Shown here piece by piece: positions 1 through 8,432 of a stretch of 51,139 bases of DNA (the first letter of the stretch is position 1; every line of letters starts with the position of its first letter). A program made the position numbers and the translations under genes. The stretch spans positions 1 through 51,139 of the forward strand of contig JAWLBM010000034.1 of NCBI GenBank assembly GCA_041687675.1. Reading direction: 5' to 3'. Under the pieces are notes generated by a model. The model worked only from the letters and a program-made list of their open reading frames with translations. It did no database searches and was not told the origin of the DNA. This stretch comes from JAWLBM01 sp041687675. GTDB taxonomy: Bacteria; Pseudomonadota; Alphaproteobacteria; Rhizobiales; Pleomorphomonadaceae.

Positions 1-1100
1 GTGGAGACGAAGGGGTCCGGAGCAGTGGGGGACGCGGCGGCCGCCGCCGTGGCGGCGGTCGCGCCCGGGCCGGCGCCGTCAGCCTCGCCGGCCGCGGCAT
101 CGCCGCCGCCGCGGGCCTCGCGGCGGCGGCGGCGGGCGGGGGCGGGCGTGTCCGACGGCGGCGCGACCAGCGGGCCGATGGTCTCGACCACGTGGTCGAC
201 GGTCGGCCGCTGACGGCGGCGGTGGTGGGCCAGCGCGTCGTGCATGGCGGCGAGGTGGCGGGGCGAGGTTCCGCAGCAGCCGCCGATGATGCGGGCGCCG
301 GCGTCGAGGGCGAGGCGGGCATAGTCCGCCATCAGCTCCGGCGTGCCGGAGTAGACCGTGCCCTCCCCGGTGACCGTCGGGATGCCGCAGTTCGCCTTGG
401 CGACGACCACCGCCTCCGGATGCGCCTCGGTGATCGCCAGGACGGAGGCGAGCAGGTCGGAGGCGCCGACCCCGCAGTTGGCGCCGACGGCCGCCGGCGG
501 CGGGTCGAGGCCGAGCTCGGCGACGCCGGCCGGCGGCATCCCCATCATCGTCCGCCCGGCGGTGTCGAAGGAGGCGGTGACGACGTAGGGGAGCCCCGTG
601 CGCTGCGCCGCCGTCGCCGCCGCGCGCATCTCCTCCGGCGCCGACATGGTCTCGATCCACAGGACGTCGGCCCCGCCCTCCTTCAGCGCCGCCATCTCCT
701 CGGCGAACACCTCGACGGCCTCGGCTTCGGTGAGCGCCCCGAGCGGCGCGAAGAGGTCGCCCGTCGGCCCGACCGAACCGGCCACCGCCACCGGCCGCCC
801 GGCCGCGTCGGCGACCTCGCGGGCGTTGCGGACCGCGGCGATCGCGAGCTCGCGCACACGCTCCTCCAGCCCGTGCAGGGCGAGGCGGCGGCGGTTGCAG
901 CCGAAGGTGTTGGTGAGGATGATGTCGGCGCCCGCCTCCACGAAGGCGCGGTGCAGCGCCTTCACCCGGTCGGGATGCTCGACGTTCCAGAGTTCCGGGC
1001 TGTCGCCGGAGGTGAGGCCCATCTCGAACAGGTTGGTGCCGGTGGCCCCGTCGGCGAGGAGGAAGGGGCGGCTCTGAAGCAGGGTGTCGAAGATCGTCAA
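1..1100 (-). CDS. Homocysteine S-methyltransferase, betaine-homocysteine methyltransferase type (3' end beyond the window)
   Basis: This is a zinc-dependent cytosolic enzyme that transfers a methyl group, probably from glycine betaine, to homocysteine to give methionine. The reading frame shows the N-terminal GATGTNLFEMG block, the NTFGCNR segment with one cysteine ligand, and the C-terminal GGCCGTSPRH motif that supplies the paired zinc cysteines. The start is a TTG at 1100 with GAGG seven bases upstream; no better ATG exists in frame. The frame has no stop before the window edge, so the gene is partial at its 3' end. After GGCCGTSPRH the frame carries more than 60 further residues that become Ala/Pro/Arg-rich, beyond where such enzymes usually end. 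It lies downstream of a BTLCP gene, 129 bp away, and probably has its own promoter. The methyl donor is inferred from the neighbouring quaternary-amine cluster; another methyl donor is possible. Confidence 0.85.
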   Translation of the reverse strand, partial: MTIFDTLLQSRPFLLADGATGTNLFEMGLTSGDSPELWNVEHPDRVKALHRAFVEAGADIILTNTFGCNRRRLALHGLEERVRELAIAAVRNAREVADAAGRPVAVAGSVGPTGDLFAPLGALTEAEAVEVFAEEMAALKEGGADVLWIETMSAPEEMRAAATAAQRTGLPYVVTASFDTAGRTMMGMPPAGVAELGLDPPPAAVGANCGVGASDLLASVLAITEAHPEAVVVAKANCGIPTVTGEGTVYSGTPELMADYARLALDAGARIIGGCCGTSPRHLAAMHDALAHHRRRQRPTVDHVVETIGPLVAPPSDTPAPARRRRREARGGGDAAAGEADGAGPGATAATAAAAASPTAPDPFVS

Positions 1101-1185
1101 CGGGTCCTCGCGGGCACTGTGTTTCCGGCCGCGAGTCTACCCCGGCACCCGCGCCCGGCAAGCATCGCGTTCCGGCGGGCCCGGC

Positions 1186-1216
1186 CGATGTCGCAATCGG
1201 CGGGAGCGATGTCGCA
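1186..1216 (-). promoter_or_regulatory. Paired direct repeat upstream of the BHMT-like gene (candidate operator)
   Basis: Two identical 10-mers, CGATGTCGCA on the plus strand, lie at 1186-1195 and 1207-1216, exactly 21 bp apart (two helical turns). They sit 86-116 bp upstream of the TTG start, inside the 129-bp gap after the BTLCP gene. A 21-bp register of direct repeats is typical of AraC-family sites. The same TGTCGC core occurs upstream of the MttB-like gene. The regulator is not visible in the window. Confidence 0.4.
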
Positions 1217-1229
1217 GCCGTCGGGCCGG

Positions 1230-1826
1230 TCACGACCGGTCGTCGAAGGTCCAGTCGCCCTGGTCGTAGCGCACCCAGCTGCCGTCGGGCCGCTCGCGCA
1301 TCTCGAAATTGTAGGGGATCCCGGACCAGCAGAGCACCTCGTCCGAGAGGTTGTCGAGGGCGAAGGTGCCCTCCTCCGTCCGCACCAGCAGCACCGCATG
1401 GGAGAACATCAGCGCGCGGTGGTGGACGATGGCCATGGTCATCGCCCCGCGCGGCAGCCCCGCCTCCACCAGCCGCCGCCGTTTCTCCAGCGCGAAGTCC
1501 TCGCAGTCGCCGCAGCCGAGGACCGGATAGTCCCAGTATTCCTCGACGCCGCGCCACTCCGGGTCGGGCATCACCCGGACCTCGCCATCGACCGCCCGGT
1601 CCACGTCTTCGACCAGGTCGCGCGCCGCCGGCGTCCAGTCGATCCGGTCGGGGCCGGAGAGGTCGCAGTCGCCGGGACGCCGGTCGCAGAAGTCCTGGTA
1701 GGGCGCCGGCCGGTCGACCACGCTCTCGACGGCGAGGTCGACCGGACCGCAGTCGGCGAGGGCCGCCGGGACGGCGGCGGCTAGGCCGGCGGCCGCCACC
1801 AGCGCCCGGCGGGCCGCACCGGTCAC
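1230..1826 (-). CDS. Transglutaminase-like cysteine peptidase (BTLCP family)
   Basis: This 198-residue exported protein belongs to the bacterial transglutaminase-like cysteine proteinase family. The catalytic triad can be read as Cys108 in GDCEDFAL, His143 in SHAVLLV and Asp158 in FALDN. An N-terminal Ala-rich hydrophobic segment (residues 8-24) ending in ALAD looks like a signal peptide. The start is GTG at 1826, whose codon overlaps the stop of the cytochrome c gene as GTGA, indicating translational coupling; the frame stays open further upstream but that part is the cytochrome gene in another frame. Family members include LapG-type periplasmic proteases that cleave adhesins, but the substrate here is unknown. 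A second member of the family is encoded at 34674-35276. Confidence 0.85.
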   Translation of the reverse strand: MTGAARRALVAAAGLAAAVPAALADCGPVDLAVESVVDRPAPYQDFCDRRPGDCDLSGPDRIDWTPAARDLVEDVDRAVDGEVRVMPDPEWRGVEEYWDYPVLGCGDCEDFALEKRRRLVEAGLPRGAMTMAIVHHRALMFSHAVLLVRTEEGTFALDNLSDEVLCWSGIPYNFEMRERPDGSWVRYDQGDWTFDDRS

Positions 1827-2236
1827 GGCTCCTGCAGCGTGTGGATATATCCGATCAGCGCCAGGATGCGGCCGCGCACGAAGGATTCCGCGTCGGCCGG
1901 CGCATAGAGGTAGCCGAGCTGCTGCGGCGCCTCGGCGTTGTATTCCTGCCCCCACACCGGCATCTCGCGCCCGCCGTGCCACCGCACCTGTTCCCGCCCG
2001 TCGATGACCTCGTAGAGCCGATTGTAGGGGAACACGCCGCCGTTGTCCTTCTGCAGCCGGGTCAGGTCCGGCAGCGGGCTCTCGATCAGCGCGGCCATCG
2101 GCCCGCCGCCCTTGCCGTCCATGCCGTGGCAGGTGGCGCAGTTGTTCCGGAACTCGCGCTGGCCGATGTCCATCTCCTGGGCATGGGCGCTCGCGGCGGT
2201 CGCGGCCAGAATGGCGACGGCGAGTGTCTTGGTCAT
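1823..2236 (-). CDS. Small class I cytochrome c
   Basis: This 137-residue protein is a periplasmic electron carrier. It has a Sec signal peptide (residues 1-20, ending AHAQ), a heme attachment motif CATCH at 33-37, and a likely axial methionine at Met92 in GGREMPVWG. The length and the C-terminal helix (GRILALIGYIHTLQ) fit single-heme class I cytochromes. It starts at ATG 2236 and overlaps the next gene by four bases. It sits between a vWA protein and a BTLCP protein, which does not reveal its redox partner. About 150 bp upstream up to the vWA stop contain no recognisable gene. Confidence 0.85.
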   Translation of the reverse strand: MTKTLAVAILAATAASAHAQEMDIGQREFRNNCATCHGMDGKGGGPMAALIESPLPDLTRLQKDNGGVFPYNRLYEVIDGREQVRWHGGREMPVWGQEYNAEAPQQLGYLYAPADAESFVRGRILALIGYIHTLQEP

Positions 2237-2388
2237 CCTCTGCCTCCCGGTCTCGTCGGCGGCGGCCCGCCGGCGATCCGAGGATGGCAGGCTCGCCAGC
2301 CGCTTGCCCTGATCGGGGTTAGCCCAGGCGGCGATTCACCCGGGCCGGCCAAGGGGCTTTCCCCGACCGGTTCGCCAGGCCGCCCCTG

Positions 2389-3114
2389 TCAGCGGACCAC
2401 CGGCGGCCCGCCCATCTCCGCCGCGCCCGCCACGCGCACCTCCATGATGAGCTTGCGCCGCATGGCCTCGGCGAAGGAGTCGAGGTTCTCGACCGGGATC
2501 ACGAAGGACTCCGGGCCGGTGATGAGGTACTTGCGGTAGTAGTCGGCGAGGTCCGGATCCTCCGATTGGATGGCGAGCCCGTTCACGGTGACGTCCATCG
2601 CCCGCGCCCGCTGGCGCGCCTGCATCAGGGCGACCCCCCTCCGGCGCGGGGCGACGCTCTCGCGGCCGTCGCCGGAGACGTCCACCACCCGCCGGCCCGC
2701 GCAGGGGGCGCCCTCCTCGAGCAGGTCGAGGGCGGCGGACAGGCCGTAGCCGAGGTCGGTGGTGCCGTCGACCCGCCGCGGCTGGCCGAGCAGCCGCAGG
2801 GCGATCCGCTCCGCATCCGCCGGGCTCTCGACGACATCCCAGGGGACTCTCTGGATGCCATAGGCGGAATCGCCCCAGAGCACGGCTGCCACGGCGACGC
2901 GGCCGGCCGATCGGAAGGCGTCCTGCACCTCCGGATCGCGCAGGGCGAGCGCCGTCGCCGCCAGCTGCAGCGCGAACTCCCCGTCGTCCACGCTGCCGGA
3001 GGAGTCGATGGCGAGCACCAGGGCCAGGTCGGGGCACCTCACCCTGTCCATCGCGGTCGAGGCCGAGGTCGCCACCACCGAAGCGAAAACCGCCAGTGCG
3101 AGCCGAGTCCACAT
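2389..3114 (-). CDS. DUF1194 family protein with von Willebrand factor A domain
   Basis: This 241-residue protein is predicted to be exported (signal peptide residues 1-21). It carries a vWA/integrin-like fold: the metal-binding MIDAS sequence DSSGS is at residues 37-41, and GTTDLGYGL provides the later threonine of the site. The overall pattern, with a VVDVSGDGRE strand and a late NLDSFAEAMRRKL helix, fits DUF1194, a family common in alphaproteobacteria with no assigned role. The start at ATG 3114 has a strong GGGAGGGG ribosome binding site five bases upstream. It is divergent from the BTAD regulator at 3217, so the 102-bp gap probably holds two promoters. Confidence 0.85.
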   Translation of the reverse strand: MWTRLALAVFASVVATSASTAMDRVRCPDLALVLAIDSSGSVDDGEFALQLAATALALRDPEVQDAFRSAGRVAVAAVLWGDSAYGIQRVPWDVVESPADAERIALRLLGQPRRVDGTTDLGYGLSAALDLLEEGAPCAGRRVVDVSGDGRESVAPRRRGVALMQARQRARAMDVTVNGLAIQSEDPDLADYYRKYLITGPESFVIPVENLDSFAEAMRRKLIMEVRVAGAAEMGGPPVVR

Positions 3115-3216
3115 GAGCGCCCCCTCCCGTCACAACCAAAACGATATCGGCGGGGCGGAGGAGCAGCGTTCCCACGGCGTGAGAAGAGCGTTAGTCTGGC
3201 GTTGGAGGGTTGGCCG

Positions 3217-5154
3217 TTGACCTACCGCGTCCGCTGCTTTGGATCGTTTCAGATGATCGCACCGGGCGGGGGGCCGGTGCGGGTCAGCTCGCGAAAGGGC
3301 CAGGTGCTGGTGGCCCTTCTCCTGCTGGCGGCAGGCAGTCCGGTCGCAAGGCTCCGGATCTCGGCGCTTCTCTGGCCGGACCGGCCCGAGGAGCAGGCCC
3401 GCAGTTGCCTTCGCCAGGAACTCGCCGGGCTGAAGCGGGCGTTGCCGCCCGGTGAGCGCCTCCCCTTTCTGGTCGAGGGCGACTCGATAGCGGCGGATCC
3501 CGTGCGGACGATCTCCGACCTGGCGCCGCTCCTCGAGGGGGGAGACATCGGCGCGGCGGACCTCGCCGCCCTCGGGCGCGAGCCGTTCCTCGCCGGCCTC
3601 TCCTTCGCCGAGCGGGACCTGGAGGACTGGCTCGCCTTCGAGCGCTCCCGCCTTCATCGCCTGAGGCTCGAGGCGGTCGAGCGCGCGGCCTCGCTCCTCG
3701 AGCAGCGGGGCGACTTCGCCGCCGCCGCCGCCGCGGGGCACCTTGCGCTGGAACTCGATCCCTGCAGCGAAGCCGCCTGCCGGCTGGTCATGCGCTGCCA
3801 CGCGCTGCTCGGGGAAAGGCACCGGGCGCTGAGGGTCTACCGGGAGCACGAGGCGGCACTCGGCCGCGAACTCGCGGTGGCGCCCGACCGCGAGACCGTG
3901 CGGTTGTTCGAGCGGATAGCGGCGGCCGGGTCGGACGCGCCGGACGGGCCCGTCGCTTCGGCGCCGACCCCGTCGCCGCGCCGGTTCCGGCCGAGCGTGC
4001 TGATCCTCCCGGCCCTCGACCTGACCCCGGACGGCGACCGGGCCGGCGTGGACGAGCTCACCCGCGGGCTGGCGGGCGCGCTCCGGCGGTTCACCGCCCT
4101 TTCGGTCGTGTCCGGCTCGACGATGCTCGGCCACGCGCGGGACAGCCTCGCGCCCCGGGAGGCGGCCCACCTGACCGGCGCCCGCTATGTGCTGGAGGCG
4201 ACGCTGCGGGGGACGGAGCGGACGCGCCGCGTCACCGTCCAGTGCGCCGCGGTCGACACCGGCGAGCAGGTCTGGAGCCGGAGCTTCGGCGTCGAGGCGG
4301 ACGATCGGCCCTTTGACCTGGAGGCGATCGCCGGGCTGGCCTCGGGCAATCTCTACCACCCGCTGATGACCCATGCGATCAGAGTGAGCCGGGCCGAGGT
4401 CGACGGCGGTACGGACGCCCTCTACCTGCAGACCTTCCACCACATCGAGCGGCCCACCGCCTCGGGCATGCTGGAGGCGCGGCTGCTCTGCCGCCGGATC
4501 CTGGAGATTGAGCCGGAACATGCGCTGACGCGGGAGCACCTCGCCTGGATCGAGCTCCACTCGGCGCTGAACGGCTGGGCGGACGACCCGTGGCGGGCGC
4601 TCGCCAGGGTCAGGGAGCAGGCCCTGCTCGGCGTGGGCCGGGCGGAGACCGAGGCCTACCTCGTCAGCATTCTCGGGCTCGCCGAGGTGCTGGTCGGCCG
4701 CCACCGGCAGGGCCTCGGCTGGCTCAGGCGGGCGATCGAACTCAATCCCTACGACCCGGAGGTGCATGCCTGGCTCGGCGCCGGCCTCGCCTTCGCCGGC
4801 CGGCCGGACCAGTCGCACGCGCCCTTCGACCGGGCCGAGGAGCTGTCGCCGGGCTACCCGCCGGTCGACCTCTTCCGCGGCGACGCGCTGCTGGCCGAGG
4901 GCCGGTTCGAGGAGGCGATCGACCGGATCGACCGCTTCCTGGTGGTGCTGCCGGAATACAACTACGGGCGGCTCTGCCGGGCCGCCGCTCTCGCCGCCTC
5001 CGGCGACCTCGCCGCCGCCGGCGGCGACGTCGAGGCGGTGGCGGCCGAGGCGCCGGCCCTCAGCGGCCGCTACCTGGAGTCGCTGCTGACATCCCGGCCG
5101 GACCATTTCGCCCTGCTCTGGAAGGCTCTCTCCGCCGCCGGCCTGCGCTGGTAG
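3217..5154 (+). CDS. BTAD-domain transcriptional regulator with CadC/adenylate-cyclase-like and TPR regions
   Basis: This 645-residue protein has an N-terminal winged helix (about residues 5-95, YRVRCFGSFQ..., with a SRKGQVLVALLLLA helix as in SARP/AfsR-type proteins). A bacterial transcriptional activation domain follows (about 95-240, ERDLEDWLAFERSRLHRLRLEA...). Then comes a segment like that found in CadC-type and cyclase-associated proteins (PSVLILPALDLTPDGD... GARYVLEATLRG... GEQVWSRSFG), and finally TPR-like helices. Start TTG 3217 is chosen because GGAGGG lies seven bases upstream; TTG 3202 is a weaker alternative. Such proteins usually activate neighbouring or secondary-metabolism genes. 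The target here is not evident; the divergent DUF1194 operon is one option. Confidence 0.75.
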   Translation: MTYRVRCFGSFQMIAPGGGPVRVSSRKGQVLVALLLLAAGSPVARLRISALLWPDRPEEQARSCLRQELAGLKRALPPGERLPFLVEGDSIAADPVRTISDLAPLLEGGDIGAADLAALGREPFLAGLSFAERDLEDWLAFERSRLHRLRLEAVERAASLLEQRGDFAAAAAAGHLALELDPCSEAACRLVMRCHALLGERHRALRVYREHEAALGRELAVAPDRETVRLFERIAAAGSDAPDGPVASAPTPSPRRFRPSVLILPALDLTPDGDRAGVDELTRGLAGALRRFTALSVVSGSTMLGHARDSLAPREAAHLTGARYVLEATLRGTERTRRVTVQCAAVDTGEQVWSRSFGVEADDRPFDLEAIAGLASGNLYHPLMTHAIRVSRAEVDGGTDALYLQTFHHIERPTASGMLEARLLCRRILEIEPEHALTREHLAWIELHSALNGWADDPWRALARVREQALLGVGRAETEAYLVSILGLAEVLVGRHRQGLGWLRRAIELNPYDPEVHAWLGAGLAFAGRPDQSHAPFDRAEELSPGYPPVDLFRGDALLAEGRFEEAIDRIDRFLVVLPEYNYGRLCRAAALAASGDLAAAGGDVEAVAAEAPALSGRYLESLLTSRPDHFALLWKALSAAGLRW

Positions 5155-5216
5155 GCCCGGGACGGCGCTTGCGCCCGCGCCGAGCGACGGCCGAACGGCC
5201 GGCCGGGAGCCGCCGC

Positions 5217-7208
5217 TCAGCCGCGCCGGCGGCGGCCGCGGCCGGTGGCTTCGCCCGGCGCGGGAGGCTCGGGGAGCGTCATCGCCTGGCGCAGCAGCGG
5301 GTAGGGATCGGTCTTGTGCGGGATCGCCAGGCACTCGACGAAATGCCGCTGGAACGACGGCTCGGTCGCGGTCTCGACCTTCTCGATCCGGCGCACCACC
5401 TCGTCGATGCGGCGGCGGGCGGCGGCCGAGACGAGAGCGATGCGAGCGCCCGAGCCGGCGGCGTTGCCAATGGCGCTCACCTTGTCCGGGGCGCAGTCGG
5501 GGATGAGGCCGAGCACCATGGCGTAGAGCGGGTCGATGTGGCTGCCGAAGGCGCCGGCGAGGCCGATCCGGTCGACGGTCTGGAGCCCCCAGCGCTCCAT
5601 CAGCAGGTGCACGCCGGCGTTCAGCGCCGCCTTGGCGAGCTGGATCGCGCGCACGTCTGTCTGGGTGACGGTGAGGGTCGGCTCGCCCTCGCGGATCACA
5701 TAGCGGAAGGTGCGCCCGTCCGCGACCACCCGCGGGCTGCGCGCCGCCATGGCGCCGTCGATCGCCCCCTCGGCGGTGATCACCCCGGCGAGGAACAGCT
5801 CGCCGATCGCCTCGATGATGCCGGACCCGCAGATGCCGGTGACGCCGGTCGCCGCGGTCGCCTCGGCGAAGCCGGGGTCGTCCGACCAGAGCTCGCAGCC
5901 GATCACCCGGTAGCGCGGCTCCAGCGTCTCGCGGTCGATGCGGATGCGCTCGATGGCGCCCGGCGCTGCGCGCTGGCCGGAGGAGACCTGCGCGCCCTCG
6001 AAGGCGGGGCCGGTGGGCGAGGAGCAGGCGAGCAGCCGGTCGCGGTTGCCGAGCACGATCTCCGCGTTGGTGCCGACGTCGACGAGCAGGCTCACCTCCG
6101 GCCGGTCCTGCGGGCCATCGGCCAGCACCACCGCGGCGGCGTCGGCGCCGACGTGGCCGGCGATGCAGGGCAGCACGTGGACGTAGGCGCCCGGCGCGCC
6201 GGGCAGGCCGAGGTCGCGCGCCGGGACGTCGACGCTGCCGTCGATGGTGAGGGCGAAGGGCGCCTGCCCGAGTTCGACCGGGTCGAGGCCGAGCACCAGG
6301 TGGTGCATGATCGGGTTGCCGACCAGCGTCGTCTCGACGATCCGGTCCACCGGCACCCCCGCCTCGCCGGCCACCGCGAAGGCGAGGTCCGTCAGGGCCC
6401 CGCGGACGGCGGCGGTCATCTCGCGGTCGCCGCCCGGGTGCATCATCGCGTAGGAGACCCGGCTCATCAGGTCCTCGCCGAAGCGGATCTGCGGGTTCAT
6501 CAGCCCCGAGGAGGTGAGGACGTCGCCGGTCGAGAGCGCGCAGAGGTGCATGGCGACGGTGGTCGAGCCGACGTCCACCGCCAGCCCGTAGACCTCCTCG
6601 ACGAAGCCCGGCCACAGGCCGACCAGCTCCGTCCCGTGGCGGACGGCGGCGGTGACCCGCCAGCCCTCCGCCCGCAGCGTCTTCTGCAGCCCGGCGAGCA
6701 CCGCCAGCGAGGCGGTCACCGGCGGCAGGCCCCACTGCGAGGTCAGCGCCTGCTGCAGCCGGCGGAAGTCCGACGACGGGTCGTCCATGTCCGGCTCGGC
6801 GACGTCGACGAGGTGGAGGCGGACCACCGGGTCGATCTCCACCGGCCGCCGGTCGGCCGCCTTGCGCACCACCTGCCGGTGCACCTGGCTCTCGGCCGGC
6901 ACGTCGACGACCACGTCGGCGAGGATCTTCGCCTGGCAGCCGAGGCGGCGGGCCTCGGGCAGGTTGTCCCGCTTCGCGCGGTAGCGCGCCTCGACGGCGC
7001 CGGCCTCGCTGACGTTGGCGGCGGCGGAGACGATGCCGTGCTTCATGAAGGAGCCCTCGGCGACGCTCACCTGGCAGCGCCCGCAGATGCCGCGGCCGCC
7101 GCAGATGGAATCGAGGTCCACCCCGAGCCGCCGCGCGGCGTCGAGCAGCGACGTCCCCTCGGCGAACTCGCCGCGCTTGCCCGAGGGCGTGAACACGACT
7201 TTCGGCAT
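5217..7208 (-). CDS. Corrinoid-protein reductive activator (RACo/RamA-like, 2Fe-2S plus ASKHA domain)
   Basis: This 663-residue cytosolic protein would reduce inactive Co(II) corrinoid protein back to Co(I) using ATP. The N-terminal ferredoxin domain carries a 2Fe-2S pattern Cys36-x5-Cys42-x2-Cys45 and Cys91. A linker leads to an ASKHA-type nucleotide-binding fold: phosphate loop AVDVGSTTVAM near residues 210-220, a second LLVDVGTNAEIVLGN loop, GSGIIEAIGE and GLAGAFGSHID. The length and layout match the DUF4445/RACo family. Start ATG 7208 begins MPKVVFTPSG, as is typical. It lies at the end of the methyltransferase gene run, separated from it by 280 bp of palindromic repeats, so it may be transcribed with it or on its own. 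The C-terminus ends in an Arg/Gly-rich tail. Confidence 0.88.
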   Translation of the reverse strand: MPKVVFTPSGKRGEFAEGTSLLDAARRLGVDLDSICGGRGICGRCQVSVAEGSFMKHGIVSAAANVSEAGAVEARYRAKRDNLPEARRLGCQAKILADVVVDVPAESQVHRQVVRKAADRRPVEIDPVVRLHLVDVAEPDMDDPSSDFRRLQQALTSQWGLPPVTASLAVLAGLQKTLRAEGWRVTAAVRHGTELVGLWPGFVEEVYGLAVDVGSTTVAMHLCALSTGDVLTSSGLMNPQIRFGEDLMSRVSYAMMHPGGDREMTAAVRGALTDLAFAVAGEAGVPVDRIVETTLVGNPIMHHLVLGLDPVELGQAPFALTIDGSVDVPARDLGLPGAPGAYVHVLPCIAGHVGADAAAVVLADGPQDRPEVSLLVDVGTNAEIVLGNRDRLLACSSPTGPAFEGAQVSSGQRAAPGAIERIRIDRETLEPRYRVIGCELWSDDPGFAEATAATGVTGICGSGIIEAIGELFLAGVITAEGAIDGAMAARSPRVVADGRTFRYVIREGEPTLTVTQTDVRAIQLAKAALNAGVHLLMERWGLQTVDRIGLAGAFGSHIDPLYAMVLGLIPDCAPDKVSAIGNAAGSGARIALVSAAARRRIDEVVRRIEKVETATEPSFQRHFVECLAIPHKTDPYPLLRQAMTLPEPPAPGEATGRGRRRRG

Positions 7209-7266
7209 CAGATCACCGCTTCCCCAACTGTGTTCCAGAACTCATCTCACGCCAGCGGCGAGCGCG

Positions 7267-7482
7267 CCCCTCATCCGCCCCTTCGGGGCACCTTCTCCCC
7301 GGTGGGGGAGAAGGAAGGGGGTGCCCGCCCGCCCCCCTCATCCGCCCCTTCGGGGCACCTTCTCCCCGGGGGGGAGAAGGAAGGGCTGCCGTCGCCGGGG
7401 CAGTTCCCTTCTCCCCACCGGGGAGAAGGTGGCCGAAGGCCGGATGAGGGGCGAGCCACGCGGCCGGATGAGGGGCGAGCCC
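7267..7482. repeat. Block of palindromic interspersed repeats between methyltransferase and activator genes
   Basis: Two direct copies of a ~52-bp unit (7267-7319 and 7334-7385) start CCCCTCATCCGCCCCTTC and contain a CCTTCTCCCC...GGGGAGAAGG stem. A third copy lies in inverted orientation at 7406-7451, with a fragment at 7462-7482. Similar CTCATC...CTTCTCCCC units are familiar as dispersed intergenic repeats in Rhizobiales. As transcribed RNA this block would fold strongly and may attenuate transcription between the two genes. The whole 7209-7488 gap holds no gene. Confidence 0.85.
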
Positions 7483-7488
7483 CTGCCC

Positions 7489-8397
7489 TCACGCCCTCGC
7501 CCGGCGACGGCCCTCGCGGCGGCCGCGGGTTTCGGATTCGGCGCCTTCGGGGGCCGGCTCGCGGTACTTGCGGATCCAGGCGGAACAGTTGGGGTCGACG
7601 CCCATCACCACGTCGGCGCCGAGGATCGCCTGGATGTCCTCCGCGTGGAGCGGGTTCATGATCGCCGAGGTCATGCCGGCGCCGATCATCATCGGCAGGA
7701 AGGCGGCGTTGAGGCCGCGCCGGTTGGGCAGGCCGAAGGAGAAGTTGGAGGCGCCGCAGGTGGTGTTCACCTTCAGCTCCTCGCGCAGGCGGCGGACGAG
7801 GTGCATCACCTGCCGCCCCGCGCTGTTGATCGCGCCGACGGGCATCACCAGCGGGTCGACCACCACGTCGGAATGCGGGATGCCGTGGTCGGCGGCGCGC
7901 TCGACGATCCGGCGCGCGACCTCGAAGCGCACGTCCGGGTCCTCGGAGATGCCCGTCTCGTCGTTGGAGATGGCCACCACCGCGGCGCCGTACTTCTTCA
8001 CCAGCGGCAGCACGCTCTCGAGCCGCTCCTCCTCGCCGGTCACCGAGTTGACCAGCGGCTTGCCCCGGTAGGCCGCCAGCCCCGCCTCCAGCGCCGCGAC
8101 GATGGAGCTGTCGATCGACAGCGGCACCGGCACGGTGTCCTGCACCAGCCTGACGCATTCGGCGAGGATGCGCGGCTCGTCGGCGAGCGGGATGCCGGCG
8201 TTGACGTCCAGCATCTGGGCGCCGGCCTCGACCTGGGCGACGGCGTCGGCGACCACGCGGCTGTAGTCGCCGTTCTTCATCTCCTCCGCCAGCAGCTTGC
8301 GGCCGGTCGGGTTGATGCGCTCGCCGATCATCACGAAGCGCTGCTCGAATCCGATCACGACCTTGCGGCTGTCGGAGGTGACCACGGTGTCGGTCAT
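7489..8397 (-). CDS. Methyltetrahydrofolate:corrinoid protein methyltransferase (pterin-binding domain)
   Basis: This 302-residue cytosolic TIM-barrel enzyme moves methyl groups between the corrinoid protein and tetrahydrofolate. Motifs seen are GERINPTGR (residues 25-33), MLDVNAG (62-68), SIDSS (94-98), VNSVTGE (116-122), ISNDETG and the NTTCGASNFSFGLPNR segment, all characteristic of the MetH/AcsE/MtgA pterin-binding family. Start ATG 8397 has AAGGA eight bases upstream. The C-terminal 18 residues are Arg-rich and outside the usual fold. It follows the MetF-like gene by 35 bp, consistent with one operon that takes methyl groups into the folate pool; the direction of flow is inferred. Confidence 0.88.
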   Translation of the reverse strand: MTDTVVTSDSRKVVIGFEQRFVMIGERINPTGRKLLAEEMKNGDYSRVVADAVAQVEAGAQMLDVNAGIPLADEPRILAECVRLVQDTVPVPLSIDSSIVAALEAGLAAYRGKPLVNSVTGEEERLESVLPLVKKYGAAVVAISNDETGISEDPDVRFEVARRIVERAADHGIPHSDVVVDPLVMPVGAINSAGRQVMHLVRRLREELKVNTTCGASNFSFGLPNRRGLNAAFLPMMIGAGMTSAIMNPLHAEDIQAILGADVVMGVDPNCSAWIRKYREPAPEGAESETRGRREGRRRARA

Positions 8398-8432
8398 TCA
8401 GGGGATCCTTGTGGTTCGGCTCTGGAAGGGGT

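Noticed and set aside
5155..5216. Terminator hairpin between the convergent BTAD and RACo genes
   Set aside because: Only short GC-rich self-complementary stretches are present, as expected by chance at this base composition, and there is no T-run.
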